Source of the DNA: Isotricha intestinalis
Lineage: Eukaryota > Ciliophora > Litostomatea > Vestibuliferida > Isotrichidae
Direction of reading: 5' to 3'
Length of the DNA: 40,586 bases
Assembly: GCA_023807065.1 (NCBI GenBank)
Contig: JAJJLU010003666.1
Coordinates: forward strand, 1 to 40,586
Shown here: positions 9,439 to 18,036 of the stretch, one piece after another
Layout of the letters: each line of letters starts with the position of its first letter
Numbering within the stretch: the stretch's first letter is position 1
Notes under the pieces: generated by a model
The model's input: the letters and a program-made list of their open reading frames with translations, nothing else
Databases searched by the model: none
Told to the model about the DNA's origin: nothing
Made by a program: the position numbers and the translations under genes

Positions 9439-12400
9439 ATGATAGAAGAAAGTTCAGAAATCCCATCTCCAAATTTAACAGAAAAAAACCGTTCAAAAAC
9501 ATTAATATCAAAAAAAAACTCAAAAGAGCCTTCGGTGTCAGAAGTGCTTCTTCCAAAAAAAACATTTTTTAAAGAGAAAGATAAAGATAAAGACAAAGAA
9601 AAAAATATAGATTTTAATATAACATTAGATGAAAATGCATTAACATATGAAGATATGGAAAAAATATATCCAAAAGAAGAAAACACTCCTATTCCAATTT
9701 CAAAGGCAAAATCAGTTCCAAACTGTGCAATAATGAAATATGGAGTAGCATTATCAAAAGAAATAATAGATTTTTCATTTTGTCTTTCTTGTGATCCAAG
9801 TTCAATTTTTCCTATATGTGAAGCTTGTTTAAATCAATGTCATAAAGATCATAAAATTAAACAACCTTATTCTAAAGGTATTATTAAATGCTTTTGTGGA
9901 TATAATAATCATTCTATGCAACCTCTTTATGATACTAATGAACATTTTGAATGTTCTTTTAGTGAATGGAGTAAAGTTAGTAAATTAAATGTTTTTTTTT
10001 ATAATAGTCAACATAGACCTTTATGTATTTTTTGCCATAATTTTTGTTCAGAAAAAAATTTAGATCATATGCAAACTGAAGAAGATTCTAGTAAAATTCC
10101 TGATTGTTCTTGTAATAATGAAAATGTTCATGGAGAATTAAAAAGATTGTTTGAAAAATTAAATAAAATTATTAAACCTAGTTGTGAAGTTATTTCACAA
10201 TTACATCCTATTCAAAAAATGAATTTACTTTTTAAAAGTGAAAATAGCTTTAATTTAATTTATGTTGATTTTAAAGATTTAATTAAAACCTTTTCTTTAA
10301 CTCAAATTTTTGCTAAAATGGCTCAAACTATTTTTGTTAATACTGATTTCACTAAAACTAATTGTTATTATAGTTTAAAAAATTTAGAAATTATTATTGA
10401 TTCTAATAAAAATAATGGATTGAGATATGCTTTGAAAGATATTGAAAAATATTTTTCTTTTAAATCTATTAAAACTATTTTTGAAGTTAGTAAATCTTTA
10501 AAAAGTGATAATGTTTCTTATTGGGCTTTTAGACAAAAAATGTTACATTTATTCCATAAAATTTATATTGGAAATTTAACTCAAGGATTAGGGAAATATA
10601 AATTATATGATTTAGAAAATTTAAGTCCTTTACAAAGATTATCTATTTTTCAAAAAAACAAAGAAATTTTTCCAGAATCAACTGAAATTATTACTTTTTT
10701 TGTTAAATCGTTAACTGAAATTAATACTATTGGTTTAAATAATTTAGAATTTTATAATGCAATAAATGAAATTATTACAATTTTAAGAAAATTAAGTGTT
10801 TATAGTTTAATCAGTAATGGAGATATGATTAGAATTTCAAGTGAAACTGAAAAATTATTAAAGAATTTTTCAGAATTAAGAAAAAAAAATAAAAATGCCC
10901 AACCACAATATATAAGTAATACAAATAATGAGGATGGAAATAATAAATTATGGAATAAAGAAACAAAATTATTTTTAAATATATTAAAAATGTTACATAA
11001 TTTTATATACACATATAATGATAGAGCAATATATAATATGTTAACAAATACAAATAGATATGCAAAAATAGATGATATTCATCCTAAAGCAGCAACATTT
11101 ATTTTTTCTAAAAATGATTTAGGAAGATTAATTGCAAAAATAACAATTAACATTATGGGAATATTAGAAAAGAATTATCATACTAAATCAGAAACAGAAA
11201 TCTACATTAAAATTATGAGACATGGAATGAAAATTACGAATTATTTATTGACTAAATTTGATAATTATTTAGTTATGATGAATAAATTTTTAGATACTGG
11301 GAATTATTATTTAAAAATTATTAATATTTCAACTGAAAATAATCAAACTTATAAAAATATAGTACAACAAAAAAATAGAATTGAAGAATCGTTTGGAAGA
11401 TATTTTTGCTTTGAAGAAAGTCAAAATGATGTTGCAAAAATAGTTGAAAGTTCTTTAGATGAAGTTAATAGAGGAAGTTTTGATGAAAATAAAATTATGG
11501 GATTAATTAAATCAAATTATTTCTATTCTTTAGCTAAAGTTTTTGAAATTTTTTATTCAGAAATTTCTGATAGTAAAAATATTGAACCTGAAAGATTAAA
11601 AAATGTAATTGATAAAATATATGGATTTTTTAATGATTTTATTAAAAATAATTCTGATAATGCAGTTTTAGTTTTATCAAATTATATTTTTAGAAATTTA
11701 ATTCATGCTCCAATCGAATATGGAGTAACAAATTATAAATTATTTAATGCTTGTTTAAATTTAATTGCAGAAAAAGATAAAGTATTATGTTTCACAAAAC
11801 ATATATTAAAAAATTTATATGAATATTTATTATTATTACAAAAAAAACAATATAAAGAAATAAATGAATGTATAAATTTATTTTTAAAATCAACTGAAAT
11901 TTTAGTTTTAAAAATAAAATGTTTAAATCCTGAATTATTAATAACAAAAGTGAAAATAATATTAATAAAATTAAATGAAATTTTTAACTTAGTAAAATCC
12001 TTTTTTACATTTAAAACAACATATTCTCAACATGAAGATCCTTTATTAGAAGAATCATTTTGTATATATTTAAAATTAATAAATGCATCTTATGATTCTA
12101 AAATAAAAGAAGATATTGAAACAATATCAAAAATAATTAATACTGAAGATGTTGGTCAAATATTAAAAGTTGCTAAATTACAACTTCCAATGAGAACAGA
12201 ATTTTTAAGGTTTATAAGAAAAAATTTTGTCGATTTAAAATATTCTAGTAAAGATAGTCAAGCATATGTTTGTTCTTTTATTAATGTTGAAGATAATTTA
12301 AGTGCAATATTAAAAAATCAATTAATTAGTAATTTTCAATATCCTACGAAAATATTGAATTTTAAAAAGGATTTATATAATATTGAATTAAAAAATGAAA

Positions 12401-15400
12401 AATATGAACAATATAAAACTTCATGTTTTGATTATAGAACTTTTAATGTATTAACTTATGAATTAACTAATGTTGAAGTTATAACAGAAGATACTAAAGT
12501 TAATGATAAAGATGGAAGAGAACATTTAAAAGAATATTTTGAACATGGATTATTAATTCCTTTAATTGCATTTTTTAAAAAATCATTTTATGTAATTCAT
12601 TGTTTTACTGGGAAAGAAAATTTAAATTTATTTGATTTAATTGTTCTTGCTTTAAAATTAAAAATATATATTTCACAATATAAATATGACTTTTGGAAAG
12701 AAGAAAATGATGAAGATGAAAAGGAAAAAAATTTATTAGAATATATGAAAGAATATAATAGTACTCAATCTAGAATTGATGGAAGCTTTTGTTTAAATGA
12801 ACAAATTATAAGAAAAACAGAAGAAAATTTACAGAAAATGGAAAAAAAAAACTTTGAATGTTTTGACTATAGTTTATTATATCAAATTCTTCATAAAAAT
12901 TTTTTCTTAATATTAAAAGATGTTCCATTAAGTAATGTATTAGAAGATTTTGGTGATGGAGGAGATGAAGTTTCATTGAGAGATATTATTGAAATTGAAA
13001 ATAGAGAAATTGAAGAAATAAATAAATATCCAGAAAATAAAAAAAGATTTATAAGAGTTCTTTATACTTATAAATTAGGTAAAGAATCAATTTCAGATGA
13101 AGAAAATTCTTCTTTATTTTCTGCTTTATCTGATATAAGTTTAGAATTTGAAACAAATTATAGAAATTTATTAATTAATATTTTAATCACAAATGGAGAA
13201 AAAAAAGGAATGTGTGAACAATTTGCAAAATTATCATTTTATATTTTATTTAAATTATTAAGTTTACAAACTAAAGAAACGCAAAGTGAAATTATTTCTC
13301 TTTTAGGAGGAACTGATTCTGAAGAATTAGGTTTTATGCTTAAATTTAATAGAACTTTATTTAAAAGATTAATATTACTTTTTATTGATTATATAAATCC
13401 AAATGATAGTGTTATAACTCTTAATTATTTTTATTCAATTAATTTAATAAAAATTTTCAAATTTCTTTGTGAAGAACACAATAATTTCTTTCAAGGACAT
13501 TTAATTAAAAGTTTAAGTTATCAATATTTAGAATTTGTTCCAAATTATATTGCAAATGCAGGAGTTTTTGGAAATGAATTTGATAATGAACAATCTCAAA
13601 TTTTAGAAATAAAATTTTTTGAATTTTTCTTACATGTTTTAATTAAAATTATCTTAATTTCTCAATGGGAAAAATTAAAAAATGAAGATGAAAAGCATAC
13701 AAATAGTTTCTTATTTGATTTATTTTCTTCAATATTAGAATTATTAATTGAAATTATTCAAGGAAATAAACCTGAATTTTTAAGTAAAATAGGTAATCCT
13801 TCTTTAAATATGTTAAATGAAGAATTTTTCGATGATGATATAAGTGAGAAAAAAAAAAGAAAAGATTCAATTGATGAAGAAATAAAAGATCCTTTTCAAT
13901 TATTTGTAATTAATATTATAGATTTATTATTTAAAGAAGATGTAAGTTTAGAAATAATTTTCGGAATAAGAAATCAATTAATGGAATTTTTCACAGCTAT
14001 TTTAGAAGAAAAAAATTGCAATGAAGAAGTTCAAAAGTTTATAATTAAATATTTAAATATTCAAAGTGTTTTAAGTTCAATTTTAACAATTTTAAAAACT
14101 TACTTTATAGAAAAGAAAAGTATAAATTTAGGAGAAAATGGTTTTAATCAATTTGGTTCAACTTTTAAAAATGAAGATGATGAAAATAATCAATTTGGAG
14201 GAATTAGTTTAAAATCTATAAATAAAGGAACAATGACAATAAATGAAAATTCAACAATGAAAATAAATAATATTTCAGCTTTAGTATCAAATTTATTTTT
14301 TAATCATCAAATTTATGCATTTTTCAAAAATGAATATTATAATAGTGAAGATTTTTGTCAAACAAATGAATTTCAATTAGCAAATATCTTTTATAGATAT
14401 ATCAAGTTAATAAGTGTTCAAGATAAAAGTTTTGAAGCTACTTCATTAATAAATAGAGTTGGGAAAATGTCAGAAAATACTGCATTAAAAAAATTTAATC
14501 AAAATCAAAAAAATCAAGTTAAAGAAAAAAGTTCAATGAAACAAGTAGTAACAAATTTAATAAATGAAAATACTCAAAATTTTGATACTAATTTTATAGA
14601 ATTATTTTATATTGTTAAATTTTTTGAATCAATTACAGAAACAATTGAAGTAAGAACTGAAGATCCTTCAAATCGAAATCAAACTGTAGTTTTTACTGTT
14701 CTTCCTGAAATGATATATTTAAGTGAAGCTTCAAAATTAGAATTTATTAAAATTGTTGATAGAGAAAGTGAAACAACTAAAAAAAATGATTTAATGAGAC
14801 ATGTGACTTATTTTATAAAAGAAATTAAATATTATCAAAAAAAATCTTCATATATTCATAATTTAATTTCAAGTATTGATTTTTATTATGTACAAATATT
14901 TAGTTATATTTATGCAGTTGGGATTAATTTATTTATGTTATTTACTTTAATGGGAGATACAAATTCAACTGTTGTTGGAACTAATGAAGAAAGAAGAAAA
15001 AATAAACCTTATATAAAGTCTTTAATTGATAAATCAATTGATAAATGGGGTAAAAATTATAATATTGTTGTTTATTTATATGTTGCAATAAATGGAATTT
15101 TAATTTTAACATGGATTTATTTTAGAATGCCATTATATTTTAGATTAGATAAAGAAAAATATATGGAGGATAAAAAATTAACTGATAAAAATAAATTAAC
15201 AGTATGGAATAAATTAAAAATTGCATTAATATATTCAATTTGGGATAGAGATTATGTCTCAACATTAATATTTGAATTTATAATAAGTTTAATAGGTGCT
15301 ATTATGGAAAGAGGTGAAATTATATATCCAATATTATTATTACCTTTCGTAAACTTAAATTCAACTTTAAAAAATTTAATATCTTCAATAAAAATAAATG

Positions 15401-16083
15401 CAAAAAAAATATCATTAACATTCCTATTAGCAGTAATAATAATGTATGTATTTGCAAATATAGCATTTTTCTATTTTAATTCAGATTATTCAAGTGAATT
15501 AGAATATATGGAAGATAACTTTTGTAAAACATTAATATTTTGTTTTTTAACAGCATTAGATTCAGGATTAAGAGCAAGAGGAGGATTAGGAGATTCAGGA
15601 GCAAGATTATCTTTTCAAAGAAGAACATCAAGATATGTATTTAGATTATTTGCAGATGTAGCATTTTTCATTTTAATTGTTATAGTAATGATTGATATGG
15701 TTTTTGGTATTATTGTTAATGGATTCAATGATTTAAGAGTTAAACAACAAATGCATCAATTAGATAAAGAAAATAATTGCTTTATTTGTCATATTGATAG
15801 AGCTACTGTTGAAAAAAATAAAAAAGATTTTAGAGAACATGTTGAAAAAAAACATAATTTATGGAATTATGTTGATTATATGATTTATTTGAAATTTGCT
15901 GATATTCATAATTTAAATGCTATTAATTCTTATGCTAGGGAAAAAATAGATAATAAAGATATTAGTTGGTTACCTACTTATAAAGATAAGATTGGAAGTG
16001 AAGAAGGAAAAGCTGATGATGATGAAGATGAATTAAAAGTTGAAGAAGAAAATATCCATAAATATGTTGTTAAGGAAGCTTAA
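9439..16083 (+). CDS. Channel A: IP3R/RyR-type calcium channel with UBR-box-like N-terminus
   Basis: 2214 aa. The C-terminus is that of intracellular calcium-release channels: membrane helices at about 1815-1838, 1875-1896, 1939-1955, 1962-1975 and 1991-2013, a selectivity filter RGGLGD at 2047-2052, the last helix at about 2067-2095 (MVFGIIVNGFNDLR), then the C2H2 finger C2114-x2-C2117-x16-H2134-x4-H2139 and the terminal SWLP. A RIH-associated-like segment is at about 1334-1348 (IFKFLCEEHNNFFQGHL). The N-terminus has no MIR or IP3-binding core. It has two zinc modules: C96, C115, C118, C127, C130, H135, H138, C151, C153, H158 in UBR-box order, and C172, C196, C199, C203, H210, C223, C225, H231. 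It should sit in the ER or another calcium store and release calcium; the activating ligand is unknown. Confidence 0.93.
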   Translation: MIEESSEIPSPNLTEKNRSKTLISKKNSKEPSVSEVLLPKKTFFKEKDKDKDKEKNIDFNITLDENALTYEDMEKIYPKEENTPIPISKAKSVPNCAIMKYGVALSKEIIDFSFCLSCDPSSIFPICEACLNQCHKDHKIKQPYSKGIIKCFCGYNNHSMQPLYDTNEHFECSFSEWSKVSKLNVFFYNSQHRPLCIFCHNFCSEKNLDHMQTEEDSSKIPDCSCNNENVHGELKRLFEKLNKIIKPSCEVISQLHPIQKMNLLFKSENSFNLIYVDFKDLIKTFSLTQIFAKMAQTIFVNTDFTKTNCYYSLKNLEIIIDSNKNNGLRYALKDIEKYFSFKSIKTIFEVSKSLKSDNVSYWAFRQKMLHLFHKIYIGNLTQGLGKYKLYDLENLSPLQRLSIFQKNKEIFPESTEIITFFVKSLTEINTIGLNNLEFYNAINEIITILRKLSVYSLISNGDMIRISSETEKLLKNFSELRKKNKNAQPQYISNTNNEDGNNKLWNKETKLFLNILKMLHNFIYTYNDRAIYNMLTNTNRYAKIDDIHPKAATFIFSKNDLGRLIAKITINIMGILEKNYHTKSETEIYIKIMRHGMKITNYLLTKFDNYLVMMNKFLDTGNYYLKIINISTENNQTYKNIVQQKNRIEESFGRYFCFEESQNDVAKIVESSLDEVNRGSFDENKIMGLIKSNYFYSLAKVFEIFYSEISDSKNIEPERLKNVIDKIYGFFNDFIKNNSDNAVLVLSNYIFRNLIHAPIEYGVTNYKLFNACLNLIAEKDKVLCFTKHILKNLYEYLLLLQKKQYKEINECINLFLKSTEILVLKIKCLNPELLITKVKIILIKLNEIFNLVKSFFTFKTTYSQHEDPLLEESFCIYLKLINASYDSKIKEDIETISKIINTEDVGQILKVAKLQLPMRTEFLRFIRKNFVDLKYSSKDSQAYVCSFINVEDNLSAILKNQLISNFQYPTKILNFKKDLYNIELKNEKYEQYKTSCFDYRTFNVLTYELTNVEVITEDTKVNDKDGREHLKEYFEHGLLIPLIAFFKKSFYVIHCFTGKENLNLFDLIVLALKLKIYISQYKYDFWKEENDEDEKEKNLLEYMKEYNSTQSRIDGSFCLNEQIIRKTEENLQKMEKKNFECFDYSLLYQILHKNFFLILKDVPLSNVLEDFGDGGDEVSLRDIIEIENREIEEINKYPENKKRFIRVLYTYKLGKESISDEENSSLFSALSDISLEFETNYRNLLINILITNGEKKGMCEQFAKLSFYILFKLLSLQTKETQSEIISLLGGTDSEELGFMLKFNRTLFKRLILLFIDYINPNDSVITLNYFYSINLIKIFKFLCEEHNNFFQGHLIKSLSYQYLEFVPNYIANAGVFGNEFDNEQSQILEIKFFEFFLHVLIKIILISQWEKLKNEDEKHTNSFLFDLFSSILELLIEIIQGNKPEFLSKIGNPSLNMLNEEFFDDDISEKKKRKDSIDEEIKDPFQLFVINIIDLLFKEDVSLEIIFGIRNQLMEFFTAILEEKNCNEEVQKFIIKYLNIQSVLSSILTILKTYFIEKKSINLGENGFNQFGSTFKNEDDENNQFGGISLKSINKGTMTINENSTMKINNISALVSNLFFNHQIYAFFKNEYYNSEDFCQTNEFQLANIFYRYIKLISVQDKSFEATSLINRVGKMSENTALKKFNQNQKNQVKEKSSMKQVVTNLINENTQNFDTNFIELFYIVKFFESITETIEVRTEDPSNRNQTVVFTVLPEMIYLSEASKLEFIKIVDRESETTKKNDLMRHVTYFIKEIKYYQKKSSYIHNLISSIDFYYVQIFSYIYAVGINLFMLFTLMGDTNSTVVGTNEERRKNKPYIKSLIDKSIDKWGKNYNIVVYLYVAINGILILTWIYFRMPLYFRLDKEKYMEDKKLTDKNKLTVWNKLKIALIYSIWDRDYVSTLIFEFIISLIGAIMERGEIIYPILLLPFVNLNSTLKNLISSIKINAKKISLTFLLAVIIMYVFANIAFFYFNSDYSSELEYMEDNFCKTLIFCFLTALDSGLRARGGLGDSGARLSFQRRTSRYVFRLFADVAFFILIVIVMIDMVFGIIVNGFNDLRVKQQMHQLDKENNCFICHIDRATVEKNKKDFREHVEKKHNLWNYVDYMIYLKFADIHNLNAINSYAREKIDNKDISWLPTYKDKIGSEEGKADDDEDELKVEEENIHKYVVKEA

Positions 16084-16509
16084 TTGATTTTTTTTGAAAG
16101 ATAATAATAATATGGCTATTTTATTATTATATAATTAATTTTTTTTATTTGATTGATTTTATTATTTTCTTTTATATTATTCATTTTAAGAAAGACGGTT
16201 TTTTATTTTAGTTTTTATTTTAATAAATTAATCAATTAAATCATAAATTTATACTAAAAATAAATTTCATTCAAAAATTAAATTAACTCAATAATTGATT
16301 ATTAGAATAAAAAGTATGACAAAAAAAATTAATTTATTTTAAAAAGAAATGAAAATTAAAAATAATAGAAAACATTTATAAAAATTTATTAAACAAAAAA
16401 TAAATATTTATTATTTCATTAAAAAAATATATAAAACCATTTAAATTAAATATAAAAATTAAAAACCAAAAAAACATTTAAATAAAAAAACCAATAAAAC
16501 AAATTTCAA
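16084..16509. other. Intergenic spacer, nothing seen
   Basis: About 425 bp between two plus-strand genes. It holds A/T-rich runs only. It must contain the 3' end of channel A and the promoter of the RINGv-FHA gene, but no element can be recognised. Confidence 0.6.
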
Positions 16510-17874
16510 ATGACTAATACCGAAAAAAAATATGCATTAAACCTTTTAACAAAAACATGGATCCGTGATTCATATGGATTATATGATTATGAATCAATGG
16601 AAACTAAAAATATTCATTGTTTACTATCAGATTCAGTATTTTTAGTAAGAAAACAAAATAATATAATTACAAATGCAACAAATGATTTTTCACAAGATGA
16701 TTTATTCCTTAATGTCAAATGTGAAAAAAATGAGAAATACATAATATCAAATGAAATAATAAATTTAAATGATTCTACAGAAAAAAATATTCAAAATTTA
16801 CAAAATAAAATTTGGTATGTTTTACCAAATGAAATTGAAAAAAATGAAAACGTACAAAGCAATTTAAAAATAAAAAACTCAAATAATAATTATTACCTAT
16901 GTAAAAATGATATAATTAAATTAGGAAGAGTAAAATATGCAATTAATGAAATTCATATTCCAAAAAGAAAAAATAATATAGATATTGAATTACCAAAAGA
17001 AAATTTATTTGAAAAAAAAAACAAAGAAAATTATGATATAAATAAAATTAACATTCACTCAGCTCCAATATTAAATTTTATATATACTTGTAAAAAAGAA
17101 GAAAAGAAAGAAGATTCACTTTGTAAAATTTGTTATAGTAATGAAAACACAGAAATTAATCCTTTAGTTCATTTATGTAAATGTTCAGGAGGAATTAGAT
17201 TTGCTCATTATGAATGTATTAAGAAATGGATGGAAACAAAATTAGAAATTAAAGAAAATGAAAAACATACTGTTAAAAATTATACTATTAAATCATTTAA
17301 TTGTGAAATTTGTAAAACGCCTTATCCATTTAAATTTAAAATAGAAGGAAATGAAAAAATTTTTGATTTAATTAATATTGAAAGACCAAATAATTGCGAT
17401 TATATTATTTTAGAATCTTTAAATCAAATGAAGCATGATTGTAATGTTAAATCTATTCATATGATTATATTAAATGATGATGATATTATTATTGGAAGAG
17501 GACATTTTTGTGATATTAGAATTAATGATATTAGTGTTAGTAGGAATCATTCTTGTTTAAAATATGATTATGAAAGTGGAAAATTAATGTTAAAAGATTT
17601 AGGAAGTAAATTCGGTACTTTAGTTTTAATTAAAAAGCCTTTAGAAATTAAAAAAAATAAAATCTGCTTACAAATTGGAAGAACTTATGTTGAAGCTTCT
17701 TTAATAGATATTCAAGAATATGAAAGATTGAAAAATGAAAAAAAAAGAAAAATTAAGAATATTGAAAAATTTAACTTGGAAAAAGATTGTTTTGAACATA
17801 ATATTAATAAAGATGAAATTCCTGTTTGGAAAAGTCAAAAGATTGAAAGTGAAAAATTAAAAAAATCATTGTAA
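16510..17874 (+). CDS. RINGv (MARCH-type) plus FHA domain protein, putative E3 ubiquitin ligase
   Basis: 454 aa. A complete C4HC3 RING-CH finger is made by C205, C208, C223, C225, H233, C236, C265 and C268, with the typical CKCSGGIRFAH and KKW segments. This finger recruits E2 enzymes in MARCH ligases. It is followed by an FHA domain at about 318-395 with G329-R330, S344-R345-x-H347 and LKDLGSKFGT, the phosphothreonine-binding layout. The first ~200 residues are less clear; a short piece (NDIIKLGRVKYAINEI) could be a remnant of a second FHA-like unit. Unlike animal MARCH proteins there is no membrane helix, so it is probably soluble and finds phosphorylated partners through the FHA domain. 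It lies between the two UBR-box channels, which share its strand. Confidence 0.88.
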   Translation: MTNTEKKYALNLLTKTWIRDSYGLYDYESMETKNIHCLLSDSVFLVRKQNNIITNATNDFSQDDLFLNVKCEKNEKYIISNEIINLNDSTEKNIQNLQNKIWYVLPNEIEKNENVQSNLKIKNSNNNYYLCKNDIIKLGRVKYAINEIHIPKRKNNIDIELPKENLFEKKNKENYDINKINIHSAPILNFIYTCKKEEKKEDSLCKICYSNENTEINPLVHLCKCSGGIRFAHYECIKKWMETKLEIKENEKHTVKNYTIKSFNCEICKTPYPFKFKIEGNEKIFDLINIERPNNCDYIILESLNQMKHDCNVKSIHMIILNDDDIIIGRGHFCDIRINDISVSRNHSCLKYDYESGKLMLKDLGSKFGTLVLIKKPLEIKKNKICLQIGRTYVEASLIDIQEYERLKNEKKRKIKNIEKFNLEKDCFEHNINKDEIPVWKSQKIESEKLKKSL

Positions 17875-18036
17875 ATTTAATATAAATTTTATAAAATTTA
17901 ATATTTGTCATTATAATAATAATAAAGTTTATATTTTAATTTGATTAAATAAAAATTTGTTTATATTAAAAATTATTTTTCAAATTTTGAATTTATATAG
18001 AATAGAAAAATAAAATAAAATTTGATTTAAATAAAA

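Noticed and set aside
9417..9686. Minus-strand 89-codon frame over the start of channel A
   Set aside because: Low-complexity Ser/Phe/Leu shadow of the Lys/Glu-rich coding strand of a gene with clear homology.
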